A DNA stretch of 27,812 bases from assembly GCA_937873665.1 (NCBI GenBank), contig CALMYW010000137.1, positions 1 through 27,812 on the forward strand. Reading direction: 5' to 3'. The stretch comes from an uncultured Sphingorhabdus sp. GTDB taxonomy: Bacteria; Pseudomonadota; Alphaproteobacteria; Sphingomonadales; Sphingomonadaceae. Of this stretch, positions 14,518 through 23,629 are shown one piece after another. Below the pieces are notes generated by a model that had not been told where the DNA came from, searched no databases, and saw only the letters and a program-made list of their open reading frames with translations. The position numbers and the translations under genes are program-made. How positions within the stretch are numbered: the stretch's first letter is position 1; every line of letters starts with the position of its first letter.

Positions 14518-16479
14518 TCAGGAAACGGCGATTTCAGGCGAAAGCACGGCTTTGGGCAGAGCAGGGTCCGAAACGAACTGAGCCACCAACTCACTCATGC
14601 GCGTATCCAATTGGATCAGTGATTGCTCTTGATGGCTGAGTTCACCGATTCGTTCATCCAACCCCCCTGCTGCCTTCTGAATCCGTTCGATCGCTTCAAT
14701 TCTCCGTTCGAAATTGCGACGGCGCTCGCGCAATTGCACATCCATTTGGGCCATGGCTGACTTGTTCCATGCCTCCATTTCTGTCTGCACGGCCTCGAAA
14801 ATGGATCGCAATCGGGTCGCCAGGGCTCGAACCAATCGTTCGGCAAATTCGGGCTGTGCGAGGCGAATGGCATTTCCCAACGAAAGATACTGAACATGGC
14901 CGCGCTCAACATTGCTCAGATCCTGCAAAGCTGCATTGAGCTGAAAAGGCTTTTGCAGTTGCAGCGAAAACCCGAACTCTGTGTTCAACTGCAAAAACGT
15001 GCCACTGAGCATCGAGTGAATCTCGCCGCTCAGGTCTTGGACCTTTCGGAGAATATCCCGCAAGCGATCGAACGTGGTCGAGTACGCTTTCTTGGCGCCA
15101 AACTTGATGCCCGGTTGTTTCAAGGCGGTACTGAGCTCAGCCAGCTCATGCTTCAAGGCACCCGCACCGAGCATCTTGAACCCGTCCCGCATCATTTTCA
15201 TGTGCACGGATCGAAGTGCGTGTATTCGCGCAGCACTGCCTCCGAACTCCGCCTGCTCGTGTTCAATTCGACTGCGCATCTGACGGATGACCATCGTGTT
15301 CTTGCCTTGCAGCCCCTGCAGTTCCTGAACCTGCTCCGCCAGATCTCGCCGTCGAATGGTGATGGTTCTGGCCGCATCGGCACGCAATTCAGCGACACCA
15401 CCAACCACAGCGCTTTGGAGGATCTGTTGCCGCTGACCCAGGAGACCTTCACCCAGTGCCTGCTCCAAGACAGGCAACCGGCTGGCAGCAAGCAGCAGTT
15501 CGTCGCCATTGACCTTCGCAAGCAGGCCCTTCTGGGCCGAAACTGCAATGACCTGCGATCTGGGCACGCCCAATGTCGCAGCCGAATTTGCACACTGCCG
15601 GTCAATTTGCGCCAGAACTTCGCCAGGCGTGCTCAGCGCATCCCACATGGTGTCGATCTTGTTGAGTACCACCAATCGCGCGGTCTTCGCGTCCGTCTGC
15701 GTCGCCAGGTACTCCCGCCAGATCGAAAGGTCGGACTTGGTCACACCGGTATCGGCTGCCAGGATGAAGACAGCGGCCTGGGCCTGCGGAATCAGGTTCA
15801 CTGTCAATTCGGGTTCAGCGCCGATGGCATTCAGGCCGGGCGTATCCAGCACGATCAAGCCTTGCTTCAGCAAGGGGTGGGCCATGTTGATCAGCGCATG
15901 GCGCCAACGCGGCACTTCAACCATGCCTTCGCCATCGGGCAAAGGATTGTCCGCCGGCGCTTCATCGTGCCAGAAGCCCAAAGCCCGTGCCTCCTCCTGG
16001 GTGACCCGAAGTGTTTCCGACACCTTTTCCATGGCCCCAGCCAATTGGTCCGCATCGTTGACGTCCAGGTCAATCCGCGTCCATTTTTCGGGCACCATTC
16101 TCCATTCCATCAGCGCCTGCGGCTGCAGCCGGGTCTCGATCGGGAGCAGTCGCAGACACGGTGCAAGGTCCGGTTCGTACCCCAACTCGGTCGGGCACAT
16201 CGTGGTGCGACCCGCACTGGCGGGCATGATGCGGCGACCATAGCCGGCAAAGAACATCGCGTTGATCAATTCCGACTTGCCACGGGAAAATTCCGCGACA
16301 AAGGCCACCATGACCTTGTCGGCCCGAACCTGCCCCTCCAGACGCTGGAGACGGTCTTGCAGCGCGGCGTCAAGAAGGTCGTGGTCCTTCATCCAGTCGC
16401 CCAGCAACTTCAGGCGCAGGCTGAACTCGCGGCGCCACGCGCCGTGCTGGTCGAACTGCTGGTTGAATGATGACGCCAC
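14518..16479 (-). CDS. Dynamin-like GTPase
   Basis: A 653-aa bacterial dynamin-family protein. GTPase motifs are clear: G1 AEFSRGKS (Ala replaces the usual first Gly), a G2 Thr in GRTTMCPTEL, G3 DTPGLN and G4 NKID. The C-terminal half is helical, with a long charged coiled-coil section (MEAWNKSAMAQMDVQLRERR, then RNFERRIEAIE onward). No transmembrane paddle is visible. The start is set at a GTG (16479) with GGGAGAG 3 nt before it, 53 nt after mutM; an upstream extension would overlap mutM heavily. The gene lies between mutM and mutY on the same strand. Members of this family remodel or bind membranes in stress or division; the substrate here is unknown. Confidence 0.9.
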   Translation of the reverse strand: MASSFNQQFDQHGAWRREFSLRLKLLGDWMKDHDLLDAALQDRLQRLEGQVRADKVMVAFVAEFSRGKSELINAMFFAGYGRRIMPASAGRTTMCPTELGYEPDLAPCLRLLPIETRLQPQALMEWRMVPEKWTRIDLDVNDADQLAGAMEKVSETLRVTQEEARALGFWHDEAPADNPLPDGEGMVEVPRWRHALINMAHPLLKQGLIVLDTPGLNAIGAEPELTVNLIPQAQAAVFILAADTGVTKSDLSIWREYLATQTDAKTARLVVLNKIDTMWDALSTPGEVLAQIDRQCANSAATLGVPRSQVIAVSAQKGLLAKVNGDELLLAASRLPVLEQALGEGLLGQRQQILQSAVVGGVAELRADAARTITIRRRDLAEQVQELQGLQGKNTMVIRQMRSRIEHEQAEFGGSAARIHALRSVHMKMMRDGFKMLGAGALKHELAELSTALKQPGIKFGAKKAYSTTFDRLRDILRKVQDLSGEIHSMLSGTFLQLNTEFGFSLQLQKPFQLNAALQDLSNVERGHVQYLSLGNAIRLAQPEFAERLVRALATRLRSIFEAVQTEMEAWNKSAMAQMDVQLRERRRNFERRIEAIERIQKAAGGLDERIGELSHQEQSLIQLDTRMSELVAQFVSDPALPKAVLSPEIAVS

Positions 16480-16532
16480 GAACTCTCCCGCAAGCGTTTC
16501 AATATAACACTCAGGCCGGCGTTCGAACCCCG

Positions 16533-17351
16533 TCACGCCTTCTGGCACTCGCGGCAATAGAAGGTCGATCGCTGTCCCTGACGAGTCTCGACGACAGTGC
16601 GGCCGCATTGCCGACAAGGCTGTCCGCCCCGCCCATAAACCATCAGGCCCGTCTGGAAGTGGCCTGCAGATCCATCGCTGTCAGAAAAGTCCCGCAACGT
16701 GCTACCGCCACTGGCGATCGCTCGGGTCAGGACGTCCTGAATGGCCAAGCGGAGTCGATCCACACGCCTCCTGGAGATTCTTGAGGCGGACGTCGTGGGG
16801 CGAATGCCAGCGAGAAAAAGCGCCTCGGAGGCATAGATGTTCCCGACACCGACGACCACGTCACCAGCCAGCAACACCTGCTTGATCGAGGCACGCCGGC
16901 TCTTCAAGGCAAGATGAAAGCGGTCCGTTGTGAAATCGACGCCCAGGGGCTCGACGCCAAGCCTTGCCAGCAAGGTTGAAGTGGTCCCGGACTCGCCTCC
17001 GCGAGTCAGTACCACCGAGCCGAATCGACGCGGATCATGAAGCCGCAAGACACCCCGAGTCAGCACCAGATCGAAGTGGTCATGCGCACCGGGATGAGGC
17101 GGCGATTCCAGAAATCGCAAGCTGCCCGACATCCCTAGATGCAGCAACAACAACCATCCATCAGAAAAGTCGAGCAGGAGGTATTTCCCCCTTCGCCGGA
17201 CGGCTTCCACGGTCATGCCCGTCAGTACGTTCGGATCACCCCCCAGCGGCCAGCGAAGCGGTTTCCCCAGACGAACCCCGACAACCTTTCCGCCAACGAT
17301 TCGATCGACAATGCTGCGGCGCGTGACTTCGACTTCCGGCAATTCAGGCAT
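16533..17351 (-). CDS. mutM: Formamidopyrimidine-DNA glycosylase (Fpg/MutM)
   Basis: Excises 8-oxoguanine and formamidopyrimidines. The 272-aa protein begins MPELPEVE, giving the catalytic Pro2/Glu3; the conserved Lys lies in [10 protein letters not shown]; the C-terminal zinc finger has four Cys (CRQCG and YCREC). Length and motifs are standard, so it should be active. It is the first gene of the mutM - dynamin-like - mutY cluster, with its start only 40 bp from the divergent TPR gene, so both promoters would overlap in this short gap. Confidence 0.97.
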   Translation of the reverse strand: MPELPEVEVTRRSIVDRIVGGKVVGVRLGKPLRWPLGGDPNVLTGMTVEAVRRRGKYLLLDFSDGWLLLLHLGMSGSLRFLESPPHPGAHDHFDLVLTRGVLRLHDPRRFGSVVLTRGGESGTTSTLLARLGVEPLGVDFTTDRFHLALKSRRASIKQVLLAGDVVVGVGNIYASEALFLAGIRPTTSASRISRRRVDRLRLAIQDVLTRAIASGGSTLRDFSDSDGSAGHFQTGLMVYGRGGQPCRQCGRTVVETRQGQRSTFYCRECQKA

Positions 17352-17391
17352 GGCACCAACGGGGCAACCGCCCTTGGATTAACATGGGATC

Positions 17392-19119
17392 ATGAAGCCT
17401 GTATTCTGTCTGTTCGCAGCCGCTTTGTTCACCTGCGGCGCCATTGCACAGGGAAAAGCCCCGGTCGATTCAAGCGAAACGTCGCAGGGAACCTCGGCCT
17501 TGGATGCATCGCTGTTCTACCAGCTCCTTCTGGGAGAACTGCAAGTTCAGCAAGGCGAGCCCGGGGCGGGTTTTTCGCTTCTGCTGGACGCTGCCCGCAA
17601 GACTGGCAATCCCGACCTGTACCAACGAGCCGTCAGCATTGCACTTCAATCTCGTGCCGGAGAGGCTGCGTTGCAAGCCGCGCGCGCCTGGGTGCAGGCA
17701 CACCCGAGTTCTCGCGAAGCCAACAGGACGAATCTCCAAATTCTCCTGGCCTTGAACCGGGTTTCGGAAGTCGGCGACTTGTTGGCCAAGGAGCTGGCTG
17801 CGACGCCCGGGTCCGAACGATCTGCCGTCATCGCAGGTATTCCGCGCGGGTTCATGCGCGTACCGGACAAGAAACTCGCCGTCACAGTCGTGGAAGGGGC
17901 GCTGGCCGACGCCCTCAGGCAACCCGAAACCGGAGCCGCCGCCTGGGTCGCATTGGGCAGGATGAGGGCGATGGCCGGAGACCCGCCCGGCGCGCTGGAC
18001 GCCGCCCGCAAAGCGGTCACGTTCGATCCTCGAAGCGAAGATGCGGCGCTTCTGGCGCTGGAACTCATGAGTCCAGGCCTTCCACTTGCCGAACCGTTGG
18101 TCAAGGGTGTGATCGAGAAAAATCCGACCCAGGACCTTCGGATGGGTTACGCGAAGGCGCTGCTGGATACTTCGCGTACAAACGATGCATTGCTGCAACT
18201 TCAACGGCTCACCGAAGAACAGCCTGGTTTTTCGCCCGGCTGGCTGACATTGGGCCTGCTGCAGTTGCAGGAAAACCTGCTGCAACCGGCGGAGGTCTCG
18301 TTGAAACGTTTTCTGGAGAGTCCGCCCGTCCACAGTCCCGATAAGCTGCAACGGGCACGGACCGAGGCCTTGCTGGGACTGGCCCAGATTGCAGAAAAGC
18401 GAAAAGACTTTGCGGCAGCACAACAATGGCTGAACCAGATTGACGATCCGGACGAGCGGATCACCCTGGTGAGCCGCCGGGCGTCTTTGCTCGCCCGACA
18501 AGGAAAACTGGACGAAGCTCGGGCGATGATCCAGGCGTGGCCGACCCGGAATCCTGCGGAGGCGCGCAGCAAACTCCTGGCCGAGGTCCATCTGCTTCGC
18601 GAAAACGGACAGGCCGCCACCGCCTACGAATTGCTGACCCAAGCCATTCAGAGCCAACCCACCGATACAGACCTGCTCTATGACCAGGCCCTTCTCGCAG
18701 AAAAGTTGCGTGACTACGAGAACATGGAACGTCTGCTGCGCAAGCTGATTGCCCTCAAACCGGACTACCACCATGCGTACAACGCCTTGGGGTACTCCTT
18801 TGCAGACCGAAACGTCCGGCTCGCCGAAGCCCGCACCCTGATCAACAAGGCGCTTGAATTCGCCCCTGATGATCCGATGATTAGGGACAGCCTTGGCTGG
18901 GTCGAGTTTCGCACCGGGAACATGAAAAAGGCCCTGGAAATACTACAGAGCGCATACAAGGCTCGACCGGATGCGGACATTGCCGCGCATCTGGGCGAGG
19001 TACTCTGGGTGATGGGCCAACGGGATCAGGCCGTCGCTGTCTGGCGCGAGGGCTTGCGTCTGAGCTCTGACAGCGAAACGCTCACGGAAACGCTCAAACG
19101 GTTTCAGGTGAGCCCGTGA
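17392..19119 (+). CDS. TPR-repeat periplasmic/outer-membrane-associated protein
   Basis: A 575-aa protein with an N-terminal signal peptide (hydrophobic ~4-18, probable cleavage after AIAQ) and many tetratricopeptide-type helix pairs, clearest in the C-terminal third (HHAYNALGYSFADRNVRLAEA, ALEFAPDDPMIRDSLGWVE). In betaproteobacteria a TPR protein of this kind commonly precedes lolB and ispE. It overlaps lolB by 4 nt (GTGA), implying a shared operon. TPR domains mediate protein contacts; a role in envelope biogenesis is an inference from the neighbours. Confidence 0.9.
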   Translation: MKPVFCLFAAALFTCGAIAQGKAPVDSSETSQGTSALDASLFYQLLLGELQVQQGEPGAGFSLLLDAARKTGNPDLYQRAVSIALQSRAGEAALQAARAWVQAHPSSREANRTNLQILLALNRVSEVGDLLAKELAATPGSERSAVIAGIPRGFMRVPDKKLAVTVVEGALADALRQPETGAAAWVALGRMRAMAGDPPGALDAARKAVTFDPRSEDAALLALELMSPGLPLAEPLVKGVIEKNPTQDLRMGYAKALLDTSRTNDALLQLQRLTEEQPGFSPGWLTLGLLQLQENLLQPAEVSLKRFLESPPVHSPDKLQRARTEALLGLAQIAEKRKDFAAAQQWLNQIDDPDERITLVSRRASLLARQGKLDEARAMIQAWPTRNPAEARSKLLAEVHLLRENGQAATAYELLTQAIQSQPTDTDLLYDQALLAEKLRDYENMERLLRKLIALKPDYHHAYNALGYSFADRNVRLAEARTLINKALEFAPDDPMIRDSLGWVEFRTGNMKKALEILQSAYKARPDADIAAHLGEVLWVMGQRDQAVAVWREGLRLSSDSETLTETLKRFQVSP

Positions 19120-19610
19120 CCCTGCTCAGCCGGCGGCGGCTCGCCGGGCTGATGGTTGCATGGTTGGTGGGCGGATGCGCGGTATCCAGGAGTCCGGGGC
19201 CGCGGGACGCGGTTGTCCAGAGTGTCCGATCAGGCCGCCTGGCGCTGTACCTGGAAACAGATCCACCTCAAACTTTCTTGGCATCGTTCGAATTGCGGGG
19301 GAACGCAAACGACGGAGAGCTGACCTTGAGCACGCCATTGGGAAGCGTTCTGGCGCAGATCCAGTGGCGCCCCGGCGAAGCGCGCCTGCGCGCCCCGATG
19401 GGCTCGCAAGAGTTCGACTCTGTCGAGTCTCTGACCCGGCAGTTGACCGGCGCAGCCCTGCCCATCGGCGCCATGCTGGGATGGATGGACGGCAACAAAA
19501 CCGTCGCGGAAGGATGGCACGCAGACCTGTCCATGCTCGGGCAGGGCCGCCTGTCAGCGCGTCGAACCAGTCCGGAACCTGTCGCGACCCTGAAGCTGAT
19601 CCTCGACTGA
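19116..19610 (+). CDS. lolB: Outer-membrane lipoprotein LolB
   Basis: Receives lipoproteins from LolA and inserts them into the outer membrane. The 164-aa precursor starts with basic RRR, a hydrophobic stretch and the lipobox LVGG-Cys21, so it is itself a lipoprotein. The body has the LolB-like FLASFELRGNANDGELTLSTP and later LIGAMLGWMDG-like (LPIGAMLGWMDG) segments. It is shorter than the ~207-aa E. coli protein, as is common in this group. GTG start at 19116 overlaps the TPR stop. Identification rests on lipobox, size, motifs and the lolB-ispE-tRNA-prs order typical of betaproteobacteria. Confidence 0.9.
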   Translation: MTLLSRRRLAGLMVAWLVGGCAVSRSPGPRDAVVQSVRSGRLALYLETDPPQTFLASFELRGNANDGELTLSTPLGSVLAQIQWRPGEARLRAPMGSQEFDSVESLTRQLTGAALPIGAMLGWMDGNKTVAEGWHADLSMLGQGRLSARRTSPEPVATLKLILD

Positions 19611-19652
19611 CCCGCACCGCCTCACGCGAACACCAACGGCTACGATGCGCCC

Positions 19653-20498
19653 ATGATCTCGCTGTACGATGTTCAGGCTCCGGCCAAACTCAACCTGTTC
19701 CTCCACGTGACCGGACGTCGAGCGGACGGTTATCACCTCCTGCAGTCGGTTTTCGTCATGATCGACTGGTGCGACACGCTTCATTTCACCCTCCGGCACG
19801 ATGGCGGTATCTCCCGCCAGGACCTGACCGAAACGCTCCCTCCCGATGACCTGATCACCCGGGCCGCTCGTGCCCTGCAGCAACGGACAGGATGCCCCTT
19901 CGGCGCCGAGATCGAGATTGAGAAGCACATCCCCGCCCAAGCCGGTATGGGGGGTGGGTCCTCGGACGCGGCGGCTTGCCTGCTGGCGCTGAATCGCCTG
20001 TGGAAGCTCAAGCTGTCGACCCGCCAATTGGCGCAGATCGGCTTGAGTCTGGGCGCCGATGTGCCGTTTTTCCTCGCGGGGCAAAACGCGTGGGTCGAAG
20101 GAATCGGCGAGCGAATCACGCCCGTTCATATCCCCGCGACCCGATTTGTCGTGGTGAAACCGGTCGAGGGGGTCGACACTTCGGCAATTTTTTCCAGCCC
20201 GGAGCTGAAGCGCGACTCAAAACCTGCTACAATTTCAGGCTTTGCAGCAGACCCGTTTGCCTTTGGTTGCAACGACTTGCAACCAGTTGCAACGAAGCAT
20301 TGTCCTGATGTTGCGCGGGCCCTTGATTGGCTTGGCGCCTCTGGGCTGCCGGGCCGGATGACCGGTTCCGGAAGTGCGGTGTTTGCGCAATTGCTGGATG
20401 GTGTTGATCTCGATGGCGCCCCCGAGGCCTGGCGGATCAGAACATGCAGCACTTTGGAAGCACATCCCTTGCGGGGCTGGGCTTCCAGCGACGGTTGA
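19653..20498 (+). CDS. ispE: 4-diphosphocytidyl-2-C-methyl-D-erythritol kinase
   Basis: Fourth step of the MEP isoprenoid pathway: ATP-dependent phosphorylation of CDP-ME. The 281-aa GHMP kinase has the N-terminal APAKLNLFLHVTGRRADGYH, the glycine-rich ATP loop PAQAGMGGGSSDAAA and the C-terminal MTGSGSAVFA motif. The MEP pathway supplies precursors for ubiquinone and undecaprenyl phosphate. The gene follows lolB by 42 nt. An extended -10-like sequence (TGCTACAAT) lies inside the coding region near 20225-20233 and could serve downstream tRNA-Gln and prs. Confidence 0.97.
   Translation: MISLYDVQAPAKLNLFLHVTGRRADGYHLLQSVFVMIDWCDTLHFTLRHDGGISRQDLTETLPPDDLITRAARALQQRTGCPFGAEIEIEKHIPAQAGMGGGSSDAAACLLALNRLWKLKLSTRQLAQIGLSLGADVPFFLAGQNAWVEGIGERITPVHIPATRFVVVKPVEGVDTSAIFSSPELKRDSKPATISGFAADPFAFGCNDLQPVATKHCPDVARALDWLGASGLPGRMTGSGSAVFAQLLDGVDLDGAPEAWRIRTCSTLEAHPLRGWASSDG
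20205..20233 (+). promoter_or_regulatory. Possible internal promoter in ispE for tRNA-Gln/prs
   Basis: TGCTACAAT (20225-20233) is a strong extended -10 (TGn plus TACAAT). Seventeen bases upstream is a poor -35, CTGAAG (20205-20210). A start near 20240 would give a ~290-nt leader before tRNA-Gln, which is long for a dedicated tRNA promoter. It could feed prs together with the tRNA. This is motif evidence only. Confidence 0.35.
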
Positions 20499-20529
20499 AT
20501 GGCGGGCAGTGAAAACTGTCTGCCTGTGT

Positions 20530-20606
20530 AGGGGAGTCGCCAAGTTGGTAAAGGCACCGGATTTTGATTCCGGCATGCGAGGGTTCGAGTCCTTCCTCCC
20601 CTGCCA
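20530..20606 (+). tRNA. tRNA-Gln (anticodon TTG)
   Basis: A complete cloverleaf is visible: acceptor AGGGGAG/CTCCCCT, D stem GCC/GGC, anticodon stem CCGGA/TCCGG with loop TTTTGAT (anticodon TTG), T stem GAGGG/CCTTC around TTCGAGT (one G:T pair), discriminator G and encoded CCA (20604-20606). It lies between ispE and prs, a common betaproteobacterial arrangement. Confidence 0.97.
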
Positions 20607-20651
20607 GATACGTTGCACGTGGTGGCACAAATATTGATTGCTGGAATGCTC

Positions 20652-21626
20652 ATGCAAGCCCATCAACCCGACTTCATGGTATTCACCGGCAATGCCAACC
20701 CGGCGCTCGCCGCAGAAATCGCCAATCATCTCGGGACAGCGTTGGGCGCCGCGGATGTCGGGCGTTTTTCCGATGGTGAGGTAGCGGTCGAAATCAAGGA
20801 AAACGTGCGCGCACGCGACGTGTTCGTGGTGCAAAGCACCTGCGCGCCCACCAACGACAACCTGATGGAACTGTTGATCATGGTCGATGCGCTCAAGCGC
20901 GCATCGGCCGAGCGGATCAGTGCCGTCATCCCCTATTTCGGCTACGCGCGCCAGGACCGCCGCCCGCGCTCCACCCGGGTGCCGATCACGGCCAAGGTGG
21001 TTGCCAACATGCTGCAGAAAGTCGGCGTGGCCCGCGTCCTTACGATGGATTTGCACGCCGATCAGATCCAGGGTTTCTTCGACATTCCGGTGGACAACAT
21101 CTACGCGTCCCCCGTCCTGCTGGGCGATCTGCGTCAACAGGATTACGAAAACCTGATCGTCGTTTCGCCCGATGTGGGTGGCGTGGTGCGCGCGCGCGCG
21201 CTCGCCAAGCAACTGGGCTGCGATCTGGCCATCATCGACAAGCGTCGCCCCAAGGCCAACGTCAGCGAGGTGATGCACGTCATCGGCGAGATCGAAGGTC
21301 GAAACTGCGTCATCATGGACGACATGATCGATACCGCCGGCACCCTGGTGAAGGCTGCCGAGGTGTTGAAGGCCCGGGGCGCGCTGAAGGTCTACGCCTA
21401 CTGCACGCATCCCATTTTTTCCGGCCCGGCCATCGAACGCATCGCGAATGGAACCGCCTTGGACGGTGTGGTCGTGACCAACACCATCCCGCTGAGCACC
21501 AGTGCCCGCGGCTGCCAGAAAATCCGGCAGCTTTCCGTTGCGCCGCTGATTGCCGAGACCATTCAACGCATTGCCAAGGGCGAATCGGTCATGAGTTTGT
21601 TCTCCGACCAGGACCACCTGTTCTGA
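20652..21626 (+). CDS. prs: Ribose-phosphate pyrophosphokinase (PRPP synthetase)
   Basis: Makes PRPP from ribose-5-phosphate and ATP, feeding purine, pyrimidine, NAD, His and Trp synthesis. The 324-aa product shows the class I hallmarks: [10 protein letters not shown], the FSDGE motif, the [16 protein letters not shown] flexible loop, [12 protein letters not shown] and the PRPP-binding loop [12 protein letters not shown]. The start ATG at 20652 is chosen to give the usual [14 protein letters not shown] beginning; ATG at 20646 is possible. tRNA-Gln ends 45 bp upstream. Two terminator-like hairpins follow. Confidence 0.97.
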   Translation: MQAHQPDFMVFTGNANPALAAEIANHLGTALGAADVGRFSDGEVAVEIKENVRARDVFVVQSTCAPTNDNLMELLIMVDALKRASAERISAVIPYFGYARQDRRPRSTRVPITAKVVANMLQKVGVARVLTMDLHADQIQGFFDIPVDNIYASPVLLGDLRQQDYENLIVVSPDVGGVVRARALAKQLGCDLAIIDKRRPKANVSEVMHVIGEIEGRNCVIMDDMIDTAGTLVKAAEVLKARGALKVYAYCTHPIFSGPAIERIANGTALDGVVVTNTIPLSTSARGCQKIRQLSVAPLIAETIQRIAKGESVMSLFSDQDHLF

Positions 21627-21642
21627 GCGGAGACACATCGCG

Positions 21643-21678
21643 GGTCTGTTTTGCGGCAACGCGACGCAGGCCTTTTTT
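21643..21678 (+). terminator. Rho-independent terminator after prs (first hairpin)
   Basis: GGTCTG (21643-21648) pairs with CAGGCC (21667-21672) with one G:T pair around a loop containing a smaller GCG/CGC hairpin, and is followed by T6 (21673-21678). It starts 17 nt after the prs stop. Confidence 0.65.
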
Positions 21679-21683
21679 GTCGG

Positions 21684-21714
21684 AGCTTCACTGGTCGCGG
21701 TGAGCTTCTTTTTT
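21684..21714 (+). terminator. Second hairpin before rplY, terminator-like
   Basis: AGCTTCAC (21684-21691, one bulged T) pairs with GTGAGCT (21700-21706) and runs into TTCTTTTTT (21706-21714), immediately before the rplY ribosome-binding site GGAG. It could be a tandem terminator for prs or an attenuator in the rplY leader. Confidence 0.5.
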
Positions 21715-21724
21715 GGAGTTGAAC

Positions 21725-22366
21725 ATGAAATTTGTCGCTTTTGAGCGCGCCAAGCAGGGTACGGGTGCGAGCCGCCGTCTGCGCATCACGGGCCGCACGC
21801 CCGGCATCGTCTACGGCGGTTCGGCGCAACCGCAACTGATCGAACTTGATCACAACGCCCTGTGGCACGCGCTGAAGAAAGAAGTCTTCCATTCCAGCGT
21901 GCTGGACATGGAACTGAACGGCGTTGAAAGCAAGGTTCTGCTGCGCGACGTGCAGATGCACCCGTACAAGCAGCAGGTCCTGCACATCGATTTCCAGCGT
22001 GTGGATGCCACCACCAAGCTGCACATGAAGGTGCCGCTGCACTACGTCGGCGAGGAATCCAGCCCCGCGGTCAAGACCGAAGGCTGCATCGCCAACCATG
22101 TGGTCACCGAACTCGACGTGCTGTGCCTGCCCTCCGATCTGCCCGAGTTCATCACTGTGGATCTCAGCGGCCTGCGCAAGGGCGTTTCGCTGAACCTGAC
22201 CGACATCACCCTGCCGAAGGGCGTGTCCGCCGTCACCCATGGCAACAAGAATCCGGTGCTGGTCTCCGTGGTGGTGGTCGCCTCCGCCGAGACGCCCGCG
22301 GCCGACGCGGCAGCTGCCGCCCCGGCGCCCGCGCCGGCAGCCAAGGGCAAGGGCGGCAAGAAGTAA
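21725..22366 (+). CDS. rplY: 50S ribosomal protein L25 (Ctc/general stress form)
   Basis: Binds 5S rRNA in the large ribosomal subunit. The 213-aa product is the long TL5/Ctc type: an N-terminal L25 domain (residues ~4-92, with [17 protein letters not shown]) and a C-terminal beta domain (~100-190), ending in an Ala/Pro-rich then Lys/Gly-rich tail. ATG at 21725 follows GGAG with 6-nt spacing; an in-frame TTG upstream is less likely. It is followed by a strong terminator and then pth, a pair commonly adjacent in bacteria. Confidence 0.97.
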   Translation: MKFVAFERAKQGTGASRRLRITGRTPGIVYGGSAQPQLIELDHNALWHALKKEVFHSSVLDMELNGVESKVLLRDVQMHPYKQQVLHIDFQRVDATTKLHMKVPLHYVGEESSPAVKTEGCIANHVVTELDVLCLPSDLPEFITVDLSGLRKGVSLNLTDITLPKGVSAVTHGNKNPVLVSVVVVASAETPAADAAAAAPAPAPAAKGKGGKK

Positions 22367-22392
22367 ACCCTTCCAGCTTCGCCTCATTCGCA

Positions 22393-22422
22393 CGGCCCAC
22401 TTCGGTGGGCCGTTTCGTTTCT
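22393..22422 (+). terminator. Rho-independent terminator after rplY
   Basis: A perfect stem, CGGCCCAC (22393-22400) with GTGGGCCG (22405-22412), closes on a stable TTCG tetraloop and is followed by the T-rich TTTCGTTTCTT. It lies 27 nt after the rplY stop and ends just before the pth start, so pth probably has some read-through or its own promoter. Confidence 0.88.
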
Positions 22423-22443
22423 TCACACCGATAATCAGGCCCC

Positions 22444-23046
22444 ATGATCAAGCTCTTCGTCGGCCTTGGCAATCCGGGGCCCGAATACGAAGCCACGCGG
22501 CACAACGCGGGCTTCTGGTGGATCGACGCGCTGGCCACGGAACTCAAGGTCGACCTGCATCCGGACAAGGGTTTTCAGGGCCGCCTGGCCCGCGCCAACA
22601 TCCACGGCCACCCCATCTGGCTGCTGCAGCCTCAGACCTACATGAACCTGTCGGGTCGTTCGGTCGCGGCGCTCGCGCGCTTTTACCGGATTCAACCCGC
22701 CGAAATTCTGGTGGCGCACGACGAACTCGATCTGACGCCGGGCCAGGTCAAACTGAAGTTCGGGGGTGGCCACGCCGGCCACAATGGCTTGCGAGACATC
22801 CACGCCCAACTGGCAACGCCGGACTACTGGCGCCTGCGCCTGGGCATCGGCCATCCGGGCGTGCGAGCCGAAGTCATCAACTGGGTGCTCAAGAAGCCGC
22901 TGGCCGAACAGCGCGAAGCGATCGATGCCTGCATTGAGCGCACGATGCACAGCGTGCCGGCGCTGCTGGCCGGCGAGATGGAAAAAGCGACGTTGCTGAT
23001 CCACACGGCCAAACCGCCCCGTCCCAAGCCGCCACGTCCGGAATGA
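22444..23046 (+). CDS. pth: Peptidyl-tRNA hydrolase
   Basis: Releases tRNA from prematurely dropped peptidyl-tRNA. The 200-aa protein has the standard elements: [21 protein letters not shown] with catalytic His in RHN, the YMNLSG motif, the HDELDLTPG segment with the catalytic Asp, and [14 protein letters not shown] short basic Pro-rich tail ([11 protein letters not shown]) extends the C-terminus. The gene lies 77 bp downstream of rplY. Confidence 0.97.
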   Translation: MIKLFVGLGNPGPEYEATRHNAGFWWIDALATELKVDLHPDKGFQGRLARANIHGHPIWLLQPQTYMNLSGRSVAALARFYRIQPAEILVAHDELDLTPGQVKLKFGGGHAGHNGLRDIHAQLATPDYWRLRLGIGHPGVRAEVINWVLKKPLAEQREAIDACIERTMHSVPALLAGEMEKATLLIHTAKPPRPKPPRPE

Positions 23047-23134
23047 CCAGCTCGGGATAAGCTATTATTTAGATAGCACGTCGTGGCCACTCCGCGCTGG
23101 GATCAGGCCAAAAAGACTGGAAAGCAGGCTCCAA

Positions 23135-23497
<363 letters not shown>

Positions 23498-23629
23498 TCA
23501 TGTCGCCCGCACCGGAGCCCGGGCTCTGTCCGGCGACGGCCCGCGAAGGCCCATGCAATGCACTGATAATGGCGAACCGGCCGCCGAACCCGCCCCCGAT
23601 GGGCGAACCGGTTGCCAACGCCGTCCGAC

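Noticed and set aside
14896..16470. 524-aa plus-strand ORF antisense to the dynamin-like gene
   Set aside because: Composition is typical of an antisense shadow (Gln, His, Arg rich), with no motifs; the minus-strand frame has all GTPase motifs.
17470..18774. 434-aa minus-strand ORF inside the TPR gene
   Set aside because: Antisense shadow; the plus strand has a signal peptide and TPR pattern and overlaps lolB precisely.
20235..21659. 474-aa minus-strand ORF across prs and tRNA-Gln
   Set aside because: It crosses a tRNA and lies antisense to a fully recognisable prs gene.
23061..23077. GCTAT/ATAGC dyad between pth and the ferredoxin gene as a bidirectional terminator
   Set aside because: Only five base pairs and no proper T-tract; too weak to call.
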